Counted from the stretch's first letter, positions 9,833-21,500 are shown. The stretch is DNA of 64,000 nt from Diplonema japonicum (GCA_964019335.1 OZ025750.1:124001-188000), one strand, 5' to 3'. Program-made: numbers and translations. Notes: generated from the sequence alone by a model not told the origin.

Positions 9833-10523
9833 CCCTAGGCATAGTGGTGAGGCGACTCGCATTCTCGCATTCTCGCACAAAAGAGATCTGAGCCGAAATT
9901 CTCGCAAAACGACTCGCATTCTCGCACACTCTCGCACGATTCTCGCGCATTCTCGCACATGCTAGTGTGCACTTCAGGTGTGCATGTGTCAAAAATAACC
10001 CCCTCTCGACCTTCATACTCCTCCCGAACTAACGCGATCAGTGCGTTCACGTCCGCCCGTGTGTGATTCACCCTCCTTGATGTCCAGGTGAAGGAGGGGG
10101 GGCTCCTCTGAGTATCCGACCAGCCCAGAAATGTTTGGCACTGGTGGCGTCTGTGCTTAACGGCAACAGGGTCTTTTCGATGCTTTGCTTCACTCTTCTC
10201 GAGCCCTTGTCTCCTTCTCGAATCCGGGCCCCTTTGCCAGCCGTGTCTGGTGTCGGTATCTTCATGCGCGAGCTCCACCAATGGGATGCTGGGAAGGCGT
10301 GTTTGCTGCTTGTGGTAAGTGGTGCCTGCGACCAAACACAAGCCCCACCACGGGGCAAAGCACTGCCTGTTGAGGTCCTTCGAAGATTTTGACACTCAGG
10401 CACCCGGCTTTCCCTGTTGAAGTTTCAGCCAAAAAAGATTCTCGCATCATTCTCGCATGCGAGAATGTGCGAGAATTTGGTGCGAGAATGCGACTCGCAT
10501 GCGTCTCACCACTATGCCTAGGG
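9833..10523. mobile_element. Non-autonomous DNA transposon with 19-bp perfect terminal inverted repeats
   Basis: The left end CCCTAGGCATAGTGGTGAG (9833-9851) and the right end CTCACCACTATGCCTAGGG (10505-10523) are exact reverse complements. Next to both lie clusters of the word ATTCTCGCA, about ten on the left and several in inverted form on the right, as subterminal transposase-binding repeats would be. The roughly 460-bp core (9970-10430) is GC-rich, unlike the flanks, and has long open frames on both strands but no protein I recognise. The left flank is a C run and the right end overlaps the start of another MITE. Confidence 0.75.
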
Positions 10524-10766
10524 CTATGCTGGCAAGAAACGAGTTTCCAAGCACTTCTTTTTTAAAATAAGGAAACGGAAACGGAAACGTGTTCCACCCC
10601 CGGGGTACGAACCGACGACACCCAGACCGCCTTTCCCCGTCTTTCTAATCCTTACTTTGGGGGCCGTTTCCTCAACTTATCTGGAAAAAATGGCTAAGGA
10701 AACGGAAACGGAAACGGAAACGGAAACGGAAACGGAAACATTTCCCCGTTTCTTGCCAGTATAGCT
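10522..10766. mobile_element. MITE family F, copy 1
   Basis: The left end GGCTATGCTGGCAAGAAACG and the right end CGTTTCTTGCCAGTATAGC form an inverted pair shared by copies at 15572-15720 and 62548-62712. The interior carries a GGAAAC hexanucleotide array (about seven units near 10697-10738). The three copies differ in length (245, 149, 165 bp), mostly in the amount of GGAAAC-type DNA. Confidence 0.8.
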
Positions 10767-10817
10767 CCCCCTCTCTCTCTCTCTCTCCTGTTTTGGGCAA
10801 GAAAAGAAATCTTGTTC

Positions 10818-10848
<31 letters not shown>

Positions 10849-11062
10849 GAACCATTCGAAAAAAAGCTCGTTGGGCCCGAGGGGACACAAATTGTCGATT
10901 TTCTTTTCCTACTGGCTCTCTGGGCTCCATTTCCACCTCCTGCGAACTTGTTGATTTTTCTATTCCTAGGTCGGTTGGCCAATTTTCATATATTCCACCA
11001 GCAATTGGAGCGCTGCTCGCGGCCAAGTACATTTCGGTTAGAGGAATTCCCGACAGAAATGT

Positions 11063-11290
11063 CCGACCACGTCGTTGGCTTAGATAGAAGGGCCCTGTTT
11101 GCATCGGGGCTGACGGCGACCAAGCTGAAAGGACTGAGAGAAGATTACCGGAAAAAAAGGATTGGAAGATAAAAACGACAGCTAGGCACTACGTTGGGTA
11201 GCAGGGAACGACCCCAAAGGGGAGCATCATAAGGTAGGCACGCCACCGCGGCGGGCCGTTGCTAACCACTTCGTTCCTATCATAGTGAGT
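11063..11290 (+). pseudogene. LINE family 2, short 3' fragment
   Basis: The DNA is nearly identical to 7908-8126, encoding HVVGLDRRALFASG...RKKRIGR, but with a TAA in place of the TAT tyrosine codon (ATATAAACGA became ATAAAAACGA). It ends with the same 3' tail and a T-rich stretch. It is a second, shorter truncation of the same source element. Confidence 0.8.
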
Positions 11291-11583
11291 TTTTTCTTTT
11301 TTCTTTTACGGATAATTTACTTTTCTTTTTTTTTAAAACAACAGCTTTTTTTTTTTTATTATTACCGGATTTGTACTTATATTGTTATGTGAAAAGTCCC
11401 AAATCGGGTAAAAGATTCGAAAAAAGTACATAATATTTACAGAACACCATTAAAACAGAACATAAAATTTACAAAAGTAAAAGAAACCCCAGAAAATATC
11501 CCTAAGAATAAAAAGTCCCAAGACAAAAACAAAATACCCCCCATCCGGGAGGGGGGGGGTGGTATTACCGCAATTCTAGTTCA
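11291..11583. other. AT-rich noncoding stretch
   Basis: A word beginning near 11414 (GATTCGAAAAAAGTACATAA, then ACACCATTAAAACAGAACATA) is echoed near 12056-12125. These loose direct repeats flank the possible minus-strand pseudogene at 11584-12000 and might mark the ends of an old element. Nothing else is seen. Confidence 0.35.
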
Positions 11584-12000
11584 CTATTGCCCAGTCCTGC
11601 ACGTAAAGCACACCATATAGTCGCAGGACGGGCAGACCCTCCCGCGGGTGCTCATGTCATGCTCACCAGAGCATTCCGTGCACTCCCACCCTGGTCTCTC
11701 CTTTCTAACCTGCTTAAGGTTGCGCTGCAGTTGGGGCAGGGCACCCTCGTCACGCGGGCGGAGGGCCAGGCGAGGGCGTAGGAACGTCCTCAGTGGGCGG
11801 GGGCACGGATGCAGACCAGGGTGGGAGATTGTTAAAAAGGTAAGCGAACCCTGCCCGGATTGTGGTTTCTGTTAGCTTGCGGTAAGCCTCGACACCCCAG
11901 GCAAGAATAAAAGGACGCATAATCTTTGTCCTTTTGTCAACCTCTAGCATTGCTGATTTTGCTCTGTGAAACGTGACTTTGATTTTAGTGGGCCTGTCCT
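11584..12000 (-). pseudogene. Possible transposase/zinc-finger remnant
   Basis: Read on the minus strand, one frame gives VTFHRAKSAMLEVDK...PFILAWGVEAYRKL...ETTIRAGFAYLF, whose AW...TIxxGF pattern resembles the end of Tc1/pogo DDE transposases. After a frame change the region ends in WECTEC...VCPSCDYMVCFTC and a stop, a run of four CxxC pairs. The GC content is higher than the flanks. The two halves do not share a frame, so it is broken or contains an unrecognised intron. The family assignment is tentative. Confidence 0.35.
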
Positions 12001-12308
12001 GGGGGGAGGATCAGGCCAAAAATAATGAAAATAATCTTTTGTATTGTTCTCCAAAATCCGAAAAAGGTACATAATTTATGCAGCACACTAAATCCCCAGA
12101 CCATTATTAAAACTGAACAATATAAATACAAATCCGGTATTCAACCAACCTATATTTCTCTCTTCATAATTTCCCTCTGTTTTTTTTAACTGAGAAGAAT
12201 TGTTCAAAAAAAGAAAGAAAGAAAGAAAGAAAAAGGTTATTTGTTCGAAATAACCAAACTAAAGCCTCCGTTTTTTTTCTTTTTCTTTCAAGGGGCAATA
12301 TAAAGAAG

Positions 12309-12396
12309 TACATCAGGGTGACGAACAGGCAGCAAACTGCACGAGCGCATTCTTCTTGTGCAGGGCGCGGCCAACACCGGCCTCCTTTAACTCTTA
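12309..12396 (+). repeat. Dispersed repeat H, copy 1
   Basis: GGGTGACGAACAGGCAGCAA followed by CTTGTGCAGGGCGCGGCC and ACACCGGCCTCCTTTAACTC recurs at 34919-34960, 38655-38808 and 61225-61388. All copies end at the same CTCCTTTA(A/T)CTC. Most continue into T-rich DNA, and the 5' ends vary, which is the pattern of a retroposon truncated at its 5' end. Confidence 0.75.
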
Positions 12397-12840
12397 ATTT
12401 TTAACAACGGTAAGCACCTCACATACCGGAGTTTTGCCATTTCTGTTTTTTTTTTAAGATATTCTTTTTTTTAGCCTGTAGCCCGGACCAAACCGAAGGA
12501 GTGCGAGGAATGGAGAGCACAGAGCACAGAGGTGTGAGATAAGACGAGGAAGGCCCTTGTATGGAATGGAACCCAGAACAAAGGGGAGGGAAGGGCCATA
12601 GCATGAATCGGCTAAACCAGAAAGGAAAGGAAAAAGATGCTTGTTAAAAAGGGGGGGGGGGGGGGGGTGCTAATGATTTGTAATTTACAGGATGGAGGCG
12701 TTGGAAAAAGAATTGTTATTGCTAAAAAAAAAAAAAAGAAGAGTAGAGGCAGCTTTGTTCGCGATCCCTTCTCTGTGGGCGAAAACGGTTTGACACAAAT
12801 AACAATAAGCCGATTCTCTTTTTATCAACAGAACTACAGA

Positions 12841-12917
12841 AGAAGGGATCAAACACAAAATGGGTTGACTATCGTCACGACCTGACACATACCGCAGGTC
12901 CCCCTTCAAAGACACCT
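12841..12917 (+). repeat. Dispersed repeat J, copy 2
   Basis: It is the partner of 8816-8893 and again ends in CCTTCAAAGACACC directly before a T run. Confidence 0.65.
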
Positions 12918-13106
12918 TTTTTTTTTTTTTTAAAAAAAATCTTTTTCTTCTTCCTAACTGCTTCTTCTTTTTCCTCATTTCTTCGTTTTTTTTTTTTGTT
13001 TTAACAATATTATTGTCGAGACTAAAAACTAGTTGATGGCAGCGTAATGAGCTATTTTATTAGGTAAAATTCCGCTCGTGCGCACAAACAAATGGAGCGC
13101 CAAACT

Positions 13107-13143
<37 letters not shown>

Positions 13144-13593
13144 TATTGCACCATCAAATCGAGACAACTCTTTTTTTTAAATGTCTCTTTTTTTCTTTAT
13201 ATATCTCTCTCTTTATTATAATGATAAAGAGCACTTTTTTTTATAGGTGTTTTAACTAATGTCGCCGACTCTCTTCTCTCTCTCTCTCTCTCTCTCAAAA
13301 AGAAAAAAAAAGAAAGAAACCCCTGCTATACCACTCATCCCACGGCTTTAACGATAGTGATAGTGATCAGTTTCATCAACTTGCAGAAACGACGTGCGCC
13401 AGTGTAGGTTGGTGAAGAATAACGACGAGTAGCACAAAGTTGGAACTCGTCAAATTAAGGATTATAAACCCAACAGGGATTGAAAGTTATACATTTCAAA
13501 AGCTTTCTTTTTCTTTTTAAAACTACACCCACCCCCCCCCCCCCCCCCCCTTTGCACGCTGACGCCGACACGGCGATCCTTTCTTTTTTTTTT
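12918..13593. other. Noncoding, homopolymer-rich stretch
   Basis: It contains T34, C20 and a CT dinucleotide array near 13272. A loose inverted pair (TTGTCGAGAC...TTGATGG near 13013; CCATCAAATCGAGACAA near 13151) could be a degraded foldback element with a T34 run at its centre. No gene is seen. Confidence 0.4.
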
Positions 13594-13597
13594 TTAA

Positions 13598-15380
13598 CCC
13601 ATAACACTCCAAGGCGCAAATATTTGTCGTTTTGAAAAATCGTTTTTTTCTCTAAGTACTTTTTCGTCCCCACGACCCCTAGATCTCCAAGAACGACTAT
13701 AGTGAGGAGTTATTTTCAACTGCAATTCATGTTGCACTGCATCACTTTACCTTGTTATCCACCCACCAAATGGGTCCCAAATCCGAGTGGATAGGCGAAA
13801 AAACGCAAAATAACGGGTGTGCAGACTGTGTCCAAAAAACGCAAAGGTAAAGCCAAAACAGCTACGGACGAGGTCCAACCTTCATGGGTAAGGGAGTTGG
13901 TACCCATAGAGACCATAAAATAGGCCGGTGGGGGGGAAAAAAGCTGTCCCGTGGTACGCAGAAACCTGACGACGCAAAATGATTATTCCTTCGGTTTTTT
14001 TGATAAGAAGTTCACAGACGTCATCCAAGAAGAGACAAACAAGCATAAGGACGCTGAGATTGATAAGATTTCGACCCAGGACTCCACCGCTTTCTCGGAT
14101 TGAGCATTATAATGGGTTTGCGGCGTGCCCAGAATTAGCAAACGTATTGGTCCACAGGACCCATGAAAATCCCCCTTTTCAGTAACACGAAGCCCAGGAG
14201 ACGCTACCAGGAAATTAAAAGTGGCCTCCACTTCACTCACACAGAAGAGTCAAACGGTGATGTGTTGTGGAAGACACGAGGGTTTCTGGACAGAATTGGT
14301 AACAAGTGGGCAAAAACAGCAGTGCCAGGAAAATATTTAAGCATTGACGAGACACTCGTACCGTCACGGGGCAATTGGGGGGGCTTGGGGTCTACTGTCC
14401 TCTCAAGCGTAAGAGATATGGCATAAAAATATACTGCCTAAACTGCGTGAGCACGGGTTATCTTTTGCGTTTTCACATCCACGCCACCAAAATCGAGGGG
14501 CACGCACTTGAAGATTTCAGTGTTGTGGAAAAGGTGGTGCTGGGGTTAACGGGGAATTTTCGGGGAACGACAACACGGTAGTTTGCAATAACTACTTTTC
14601 GACTGTGGGTCTGGCCGAAGCCCTGTGAAAAAACTGTGAGGGGGCTTGCATTTCGTTGGAGTGTTGCGGACTCTTCTGCTGGGCCCTAGAAGTGACAATA
14701 GTTAACTGCCTTGCACTTTAAATAAAATATGGTTAGGGTTCAGCCAAAGAGATACAAAACCCTGGCTGCTTTTAAAGAGCGCTTTCGAGAGAGCCTAAAT
14801 GATGGGTCCAGCGTTGCAAAAACACCACTCCCGGCACCCAACTAGTGGAGCACACACACCCGACACCCCAGATTACACCAAACGTGACCACCAACCACTC
14901 AAAGGGGGCAACTCCAGGTTCTGCAGGTTGAAAGGATGACACAAAACGCACAATCTACAAATGCTACACCTGTAACCAACACCTCTGTCGAAATAAGTGC
15001 TTTTTTCGTACCACTCTTCCATCACCCCAAAAAGGCTTCTTGACGATTTCGAGGCCGATATTCCACCCGCAAATAGGCACTTCTCTCGGTCTGAGACATC
15101 TGAGGGGTCCTGATGCTGCTTTTTTTGTCCCAAGATGCTCAATTTACACCCCCCCGTGCACAACCCATTTTGACATGGTCGTTTTTGAGCACCCTACGGC
15201 CGTTCAACTCTTCATCCCCTTTGTATTTTTATTAATTTTTGAGCTTTTTTTTAAATTTTCCTGGTCCAAAAAACCCGTTTTACCTGCAAACGGGGGTTAA
15301 ATGCTGCCATTTTCCCCGTCAAATTATGAAAAGGAGCAAAAAAGGGACCCCTATGTAGATAGGCCCCGGAGTGTTATGGG
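13598..15380 (+). mobile_element. piggyBac-like transposon A with TTAA target duplications
   Basis: The element is bounded by CCCATAACACTCC and its exact reverse complement GGAGTGTTATGGG, and TTAA sits immediately outside both ends (13594-13597 and 15381-15384). CCC-starting ends next to TTAA are the hallmark of piggyBac transposons. The subterminal GTAGATAGGCCCCGG word at the right end is shared with element B at 40000-41782, which has the same length (1783 bp). The internal transposase is decayed. Confidence 0.85.
14000..15060 (+). pseudogene. Decayed piggyBac-like transposase
   Basis: Fragments appear in order in different frames: VPGKYLSIDETLVPSRGN (first catalytic Asp of the piggyBac DDD triad), then PLKRKRYGIKIY and STGYLLRFHIHAT, then NNYFSTVGLAEAL where functional proteins have DN (here Asn replaces the Asp), and finally a cysteine-rich end IYKCYTCNQHLCRNKCF matching the piggyBac C-terminal zinc-binding domain. 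Frameshifts and stops lie between the pieces, so the gene is dead. The order and motifs make the family assignment firm. Confidence 0.75.
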
Positions 15381-15571
15381 TTAATATTATTTTTAATAAT
15401 TTAGATAGAAAGGGGGGACGTTCCAAAGAAAGAAAAAGAGAAATACAGGAACCACGCCTTTATCTCGTCTCTTATTTTCAGTTTTTTTTTTTTTTGTATT
15501 TTTCTTTCCGTTTCTTTGTTCTTTTTTGCTACTTAGGAGAGTGAAAACTCCCCCCCCCCCCCCCCCCCCAG

Positions 15572-15720
15572 GGCCATGTTTGGCAAGAAACGGGGTATCT
15601 GAACACGTTTTCCTTTTCAGAGGAAACGTGTTCCCTTCTTAAGGAAACAGCCCCCAAAGTAAGGAAACGTTTCTGTTAAAAAGAATGCTTTGAAACGCGT
15701 TTCTTCTTGCCAGCATAGCC
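15572..15720. mobile_element. MITE family F, copy 2
   Basis: The ends GGCCATGTTTGGCAAGAAAC and CTTCTTGCCAGCATAGCC pair as in copies 1 and 3. It is embedded between a C run of about 20 on the left and about 17 on the right, so it may have inserted into a C tract and duplicated it. Confidence 0.8.
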
Positions 15721-15889
15721 CCCCCCCCCCCCCCCCCGTCTTATTCCGATCCTGGTATTTCTTTCTTTTTCTTTTTTCTTTTTTGCAATCCATCAACCGT
15801 GACAAATATTAGGAAAGGAGAAGGGAGGGGGGGGGGGGAAGAAGGGGAAGCCCCTCTCCCCTCTCCCCCCCTTTCCCAAAGAAAATAAA

Positions 15890-18376
15890 ATGCCGAGCAT
15901 CAAGGTTCTGAACATCGGGTTGGTGCTCATGTGCATTGTGCTGACAGCGTTCATCTGCACGTTCCTCGCGATTCGCAGCAGCGATGCGGCCCTCGACGAC
16001 ACGAAGGAGTCGCGCGACACCTCCGTCGACTCCTGCTTCGAGACGGGGGAGGAATCCGTTCAGACCCGAACCTTTGAGTACTTTGACCTCCTCATGAAGA
16101 CAGTCGTCCAGTTTGCATCACAGTATTCACACCCACAGCTGCTCCTCGCTCGAGGGTTGGCAGAAGAGATACAGGCCCACTCATGGGACGCTGTGAAACA
16201 ATGGCAATGGCACCACAAAGCCAGGTACTACAATGGATTTCTCAAGCTGCAGGCCAGATTGAACTCGATCGGGGTGACACTAGCCAACGAACTGACGATT
16301 GCATACTGGGAGGACCCTTTAACGAAGACAAAAGGGTACAATGAGTACCACCATCATATCTGTTACATGAACTACGGATCTGACCACCCATGGGGCGGGT
16401 TGGGGAGAACCTTTACTGCAGATACCGTTAGTCCAACAGGTCTGCCCGTACTTTTAAGCAATTACTCCACGGATGTGAACGAAGGTACGTGCCGGGTGTC
16501 CAGCGTTGCAACCCACGGGATCCTCCCTGACGATCCATGCCGTGTGAGTGGCTCCATTTTTGACAGCTTCCCTTTTTTAATACACATATCGAACGTGTCG
16601 AAAAGTAACGCTAGTTGGCTTCCCCCATATCAGTCCCACTTCGGACTGTCTTCTGTCCTTCTTGCTCCAGTGTATCACAACGGAACTCGTACTGGGCTTG
16701 TTTTCGCTGAGTCTTACCTATACGGTGTAAGCGTGTTCTTGCAAGGTTTGAAGATAGGGGTGACCTCAGCGAATGTTACGTCATCGAGAAGAAGGATCTT
16801 CGTAACCGTCAGAAGACATTGGTTAGACCCTGGTGCTGCTGGTGTGCTTGTCGGAGCATCGCATGGCGATACTGGTTCTACTGTTCGGATTAAGCCTGTT
16901 GAGAGCACGGACCCCATTATACGCAGCACGTCCGCCATCGTCGAGCAGCGAGCGGACATCGACATCGAAGAGATGGCAACCCGTGGGAAGACGAAGCTCT
17001 TAAACATCTCAACTAACCTATCCCCACAAGGGGAGTACTTTTTCTACAGAGTGGGGCGGTTTGCTGATCCCCACGGTGTGGACTGGTACATACACATCGT
17101 TCTCGATTGGGCGTACATTTTGGGCAGCATCGACAAGAAGACAGCGGAGACGAAGGACACGATCAGTGCAGCAGAGAAGAAGGTCGACGACGACCTGAAC
17201 AGTGCGCGTGCTGTCCTCTACTCCTCCGTTGCTGCGATTGCTGTCGGGCTCACTGTGGTATCTGTTGTCTTCGTGTTGAGGGTCATCAGGCCGCTTGAAG
17301 CCCTTCAACAGGAAATGTCGTTTGTGGCAGTGATGAGACTTGAGGAGGTGGACACGAAGAAGCCTCTAAGCAGCCTTCAAGAGGTTCGCTTGATGCAAAT
17401 CAGTTTCTTACAGATGATGAGGAACCTTGCGGGGTACAGGGACTACATGCCCGCTTCTGTCTTTCAAGAGACAGCAGGTGAGGTAGACGATGTAGAAGAT
17501 GTGGACGAAGTTGAACTTAGCTACAGCAAGGAATCATCCCGGGTGACGTCCACAGTTGACACTAATCAGAGATGTGCGAGACAACTTGAGTCCGCAGAAG
17601 CCAAGAAGAAAAAGGTGACACTTGCGTCATGCAACATCCTCTCTTTTCTGAACAGTGCTGACAGCGAGATGCAGGTGCTGAGAATTATCACCGACTACTT
17701 GACGATGACACTGGCTCAGGTTAGGAGGACGAAGGGCATCCCTGACAGCTTCAGCGGGGACAGGCTGTACGTTTCGTGGAACGGGGCCCGCATCTGTCCC
17801 TCACACAGGACAGCGGCCTACAACTGTGCGAGGGGGATCACGGCTGACACCTCTCTTGGGAAGCGGTTCTCCATCGGGATCGTGTCTGGAGAGGTGAGGT
17901 GCGGGAACATGGGTTGCGATGGGATGAAGAAGTACACGTTCGTCGGGTCGCTTTCATCGTGGGTCCACATCGTGGAGCGGGTGGGGAGGGCATGTGGTGC
18001 GGACATCGCTATCGACAGCATCGTCCGTGAGGAGGTGGCGACCGTCGCCTTCACAAGGTCCCTGCAGCACGTGCAGTACGAGAAGCACTCTTCCAAGACC
18101 CTGGTTGTCCACGAAGCGATGCATGAGAAGGAGGTGAAGGAAGAGGAGTGGATGTACCAGCTTGCAGAGGGCGACAGCAAAGATATCAATCTGATGTACA
18201 ACACAAGTTACGAGCTGTTCATGAAGGGGAACGTGGAGGGGGCTGCGAAGGCACTGGAGGAGTTTCCTGACGATGGCTCTGAGGTGATGAAGAGGTTCCG
18301 AAAAAAGCTGACTTTGGCAACTTTAGACACAAATCTGTGTAACCCTTTAGGTGTGGACGGTTTGATCTTCGCGTAG
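15890..18376 (+). CDS. Cache-type receptor with class III cyclase-homology domain (family C, copy 1)
   Basis: This intronless copy encodes 828 residues. TM1 is about residues 7-28. The ectodomain (29-440) contains several NxS/T sites and ends in a Cache-like stretch (YFFYRVGRF...VDWYIHIVLD). TM2 is about 441-464. A HAMP-like juxtamembrane helix leads to a conserved PLSSLQEVRLMQISFLQMM and YRDYMPASV segment, then the cyclase-homology domain (about 575-730). In that domain VTLASCNILSF has Asn582 where active class III cyclases have the first metal-binding Asp; GDRLYVSW keeps the second (Asp624); and the GSLSSWVHIVER segment lacks the usual Asn/Arg pair. It is probably a membrane sensor whose cytosolic domain may bind nucleotide or dimerise rather than catalyse. 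The upstream tract CCTCTCCCCCCCTTTCCC ending AAAG fits a splice acceptor shortly before the ATG. Confidence 0.85.
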   Translation: MPSIKVLNIGLVLMCIVLTAFICTFLAIRSSDAALDDTKESRDTSVDSCFETGEESVQTRTFEYFDLLMKTVVQFASQYSHPQLLLARGLAEEIQAHSWDAVKQWQWHHKARYYNGFLKLQARLNSIGVTLANELTIAYWEDPLTKTKGYNEYHHHICYMNYGSDHPWGGLGRTFTADTVSPTGLPVLLSNYSTDVNEGTCRVSSVATHGILPDDPCRVSGSIFDSFPFLIHISNVSKSNASWLPPYQSHFGLSSVLLAPVYHNGTRTGLVFAESYLYGVSVFLQGLKIGVTSANVTSSRRRIFVTVRRHWLDPGAAGVLVGASHGDTGSTVRIKPVESTDPIIRSTSAIVEQRADIDIEEMATRGKTKLLNISTNLSPQGEYFFYRVGRFADPHGVDWYIHIVLDWAYILGSIDKKTAETKDTISAAEKKVDDDLNSARAVLYSSVAAIAVGLTVVSVVFVLRVIRPLEALQQEMSFVAVMRLEEVDTKKPLSSLQEVRLMQISFLQMMRNLAGYRDYMPASVFQETAGEVDDVEDVDEVELSYSKESSRVTSTVDTNQRCARQLESAEAKKKKVTLASCNILSFLNSADSEMQVLRIITDYLTMTLAQVRRTKGIPDSFSGDRLYVSWNGARICPSHRTAAYNCARGITADTSLGKRFSIGIVSGEVRCGNMGCDGMKKYTFVGSLSSWVHIVERVGRACGADIAIDSIVREEVATVAFTRSLQHVQYEKHSSKTLVVHEAMHEKEVKEEEWMYQLAEGDSKDINLMYNTSYELFMKGNVEGAAKALEEFPDDGSEVMKRFRKKLTLATLDTNLCNPLGVDGLIFA

Positions 18377-18545
18377 CACTTGCTTTTGAGTCCCCCCCCC
18401 CCCCCCCACTGGTTTGGGCTTTTTCTAAAGCCAGCACATGCCAACAATGTTATTCTCCGTTTTATTTATTTATTTATTCAGCACTCCAACAACATGACAG
18501 GTTCGCCATAAGGGAAGTGGTAGGGGGGGTCACCCACCCCCCGTT

Positions 18546-21500
18546 ATGAGGCTAAGCGTAGCTGTGGTAGTAATGGTGGCATCGCTGCCAGGCAGCATGG
18601 CGCAGACTGTTGTAGGGAGGTACGACTCCTCCGACGCTGTCCAGTACGTCCTGCACCCTGATGGCGACATCGTGTACATAGCAGACGGTGCGTTTGGGGT
18701 GCGGGTGGTGGATGTGACCAACGTCCCGAACGCAGCCAACCCAAGCTCAGCAACAACTTTACTCAGTACCATATCAGGCTTTTACGCAAAGGCCGTCGTG
18801 ATGGACAACGATTACCTGTATATTATAGGTACTGCGGGCATACTTTACAAGTATGATACGCTCAACGCAAAGTCATCACCCATTAAGACGGGCGAGTCCG
18901 CACCTGACTCGAAGGGCTCAGCCACCGCTGTTGTAATGATGCCCGGGGGGTCTGTCGTCTACACATGCCACCTTTTGGGTATATCTCAGTACGACATTAC
19001 GGGAGCAGCGCCCGTAGCTATTTCTGGCGGTCCCACTGTCACGGAGTGCCACGACATGGTTGTAGACCCTTTGAAGGAACGGCTGTATGCTTTGATAGAA
19101 GTGTCCAGCCAGCAGTACGTTGACATGTATGACATCAATGTACTTTATGGATTGTTGCCCACAGCAACTGCGTACAACACGCTTTCCAACAATGGAGTCT
19201 CTCTATCTGTGTCGTCGGATGGTGTGGCATGCTTCATGACCGAGTCCGCGCAGTCTCTCATCATGGGGCGCTGCGATGTGATCAATGGTGTTCAAATAGT
19301 GGAGCCAACGTCGTACCCGGGCCTCGTGGGCGTTGCTCGTCACGATCTCTCCAACCGTGTCTTTGCTACTACCACTGACGGGAGGCTTGTTTGGTATGAC
19401 ATGAGGCCGCCGAGCAATTCCATCACGTACATGAGTGAGATGAGCATCGGCGGCACTGGGGAGAGAGGGCTGGGTATTCACGGGGACTACCTCTACATGT
19501 GCATGGGGGGCTACGGGCTTGTTATCGTTTCGATTATACCCACCACCCCTGCTCCGGACACTTCTGCGCCTGACACCCCTGCACCTGACACACCTGCTCC
19601 TGACACGTCTGCTCCAGACACCTCTGCCCCTGACACCCCTGCTCCTGATACTTCTGCACCTGACACTCCTGCTCCTGACACACCGGCTCCTGACACGTCT
19701 GCTCCAGACACCTCTGCACCTGACACACCGGCTCCTGACACGTCTGCTCCAGACACCTCTGCACCTGACACACCGGCTCCTGACACCACTGCACCAGACA
19801 CACCGGCTCCTGACACCCCTGCTCCTGACACCCCTGCACCTGACACACCGGCTCCTGATACTTCTGCACCTAACACCCCTGCTCCTGACACCCCTGCACC
19901 TGACACCTCTGCCCCTGACACCCCTGCACCTGACACCTCTGCCCCCGACACCCCTGCACCTGACACCTCTGCCCCTGACACCCCTGCTCCAAACACTTCG
20001 GCGCCTGCTACACAACCTCCTGACACCCCTGCTCCCGACACCGGCGTACCTCTCACATCCGCCCCTGACACAACCCCCCCTGTCACGGCTGCCCCTGCCA
20101 CCTCTGCACCAGACACACCTGCCCCTCTGACTCAAGCACCTGCCACGACAGCGCCTGACACAGTGGCACCAAACACGCAGCCGCCAAGAACAGATGCACC
20201 TGACACTGTAGCTCCTCTATCACCCTTCCCTGACACGCTCCCTCCTAGTACTGTAGCTCCATCGACACCTGCCCCAAAAACCGATTCGCCAGCGACGCCA
20301 TTCCCTGGCACCCTTCCACCCGACACCTCAGCGCCGCTCACGTCTGCCCCAAAGACAGATGCACCTGACACTGTAGCTCCTCTATCACCCTTCCCTGACA
20401 CACTCTCACCTAGTACTGTAGCTCCATCGACTGCTGCACCAAACACCGATTCGCCAGCGACCCCATTTCCTGACACCCTTCCACCCGACACCTCAGCGCC
20501 GTTCACGTCTGCCCCAAAGACAGATGCATCTGACACTGTAGCTCCTGTGACACCATTTCCTGACACACTCCCTCCTAGTACTGCAATTCCTATCACATCT
20601 GCACCAAGAACAAATGCTCCCACAACGCAGGCACCTGAAACCCCTCCCCCTCACACATTTCCGCCTTCCACAGATGCACCTGCGACACAAGCACCGGCCA
20701 CACAGAGCCCTCGTACTTCTGCACCCGACACCTTTTCTCCACAAACACTTGCACCACGAACGACGGCCCCCCACACGCCTCCGCCTGACACGCCTGCACC
20801 GCGTACTTCCTCTCCGGACACATTCGCACCGAAGACAGCAACACCGACAGCGGCTCCTGGGACAGAAGCCCCAGCAGTGGTGAAGGAGGAGCAGATCAAC
20901 ACAGCAGGGTCGGTGGCAGCAGTCACATCTGTTGCAGCGGCCGGTGCAGCGGCAGGGGCAGCAACACGTCTCGTTGTCGTGAGCCAAGGGTGTCTCTTGA
21001 ACGGGAAGCAGAAGCTCCCTCGTGCACTGCACCCGACACAGATGGAGATCGCAGGGTCTGAGGCAGTGGGGCTGGTGATCGGGAACTTTGCCATCATCGC
21101 CGGGTTCACTGCCCTGTGCTTTGTGGTGCTGCAGGCGGTCTCCCGATGGGGCCCTGCGGTGATGCCGAGGTTATTAGAGGGCCTCGACACCCAAGGCTTG
21201 CTGCGGTTCCCTTCTGTTCCTCTGTTCGTGTTCCAGCTTCTGTATCAAGGGACCACACTCGGGTCACTGAACCTTGTCGTGCACCCACCTCATGCAGGGG
21301 GCTTCCTTGTGGGAGTGCTGTCGATGTGTGTGTGTGTCATTGTCCCGCTGCTTGTGTTCCGTGTGATGACACGCGACGTCCCTTGGGCAGGGGTGTACAT
21401 GCCGGAGCCAGACTGTGGGCAGGTTCGGGAACTTTTCATTGGCCCCGGTGAGTGGGTCTCCACATCCTCCATGAACCACTGGATAAACAGGTACGGGTCG

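Noticed and set aside
10560..10740. (GGAAAC)n as a telomeric or subtelomeric repeat
   Set aside because: The array is short, internal, and confined to MITE family F copies with inverted ends.
19203..20135. Long minus-strand and alternative + frames in the stalk of family P copy 3
   Set aside because: Same cause: the minisatellite has no stops in several frames. Low-complexity composition and no conserved family.
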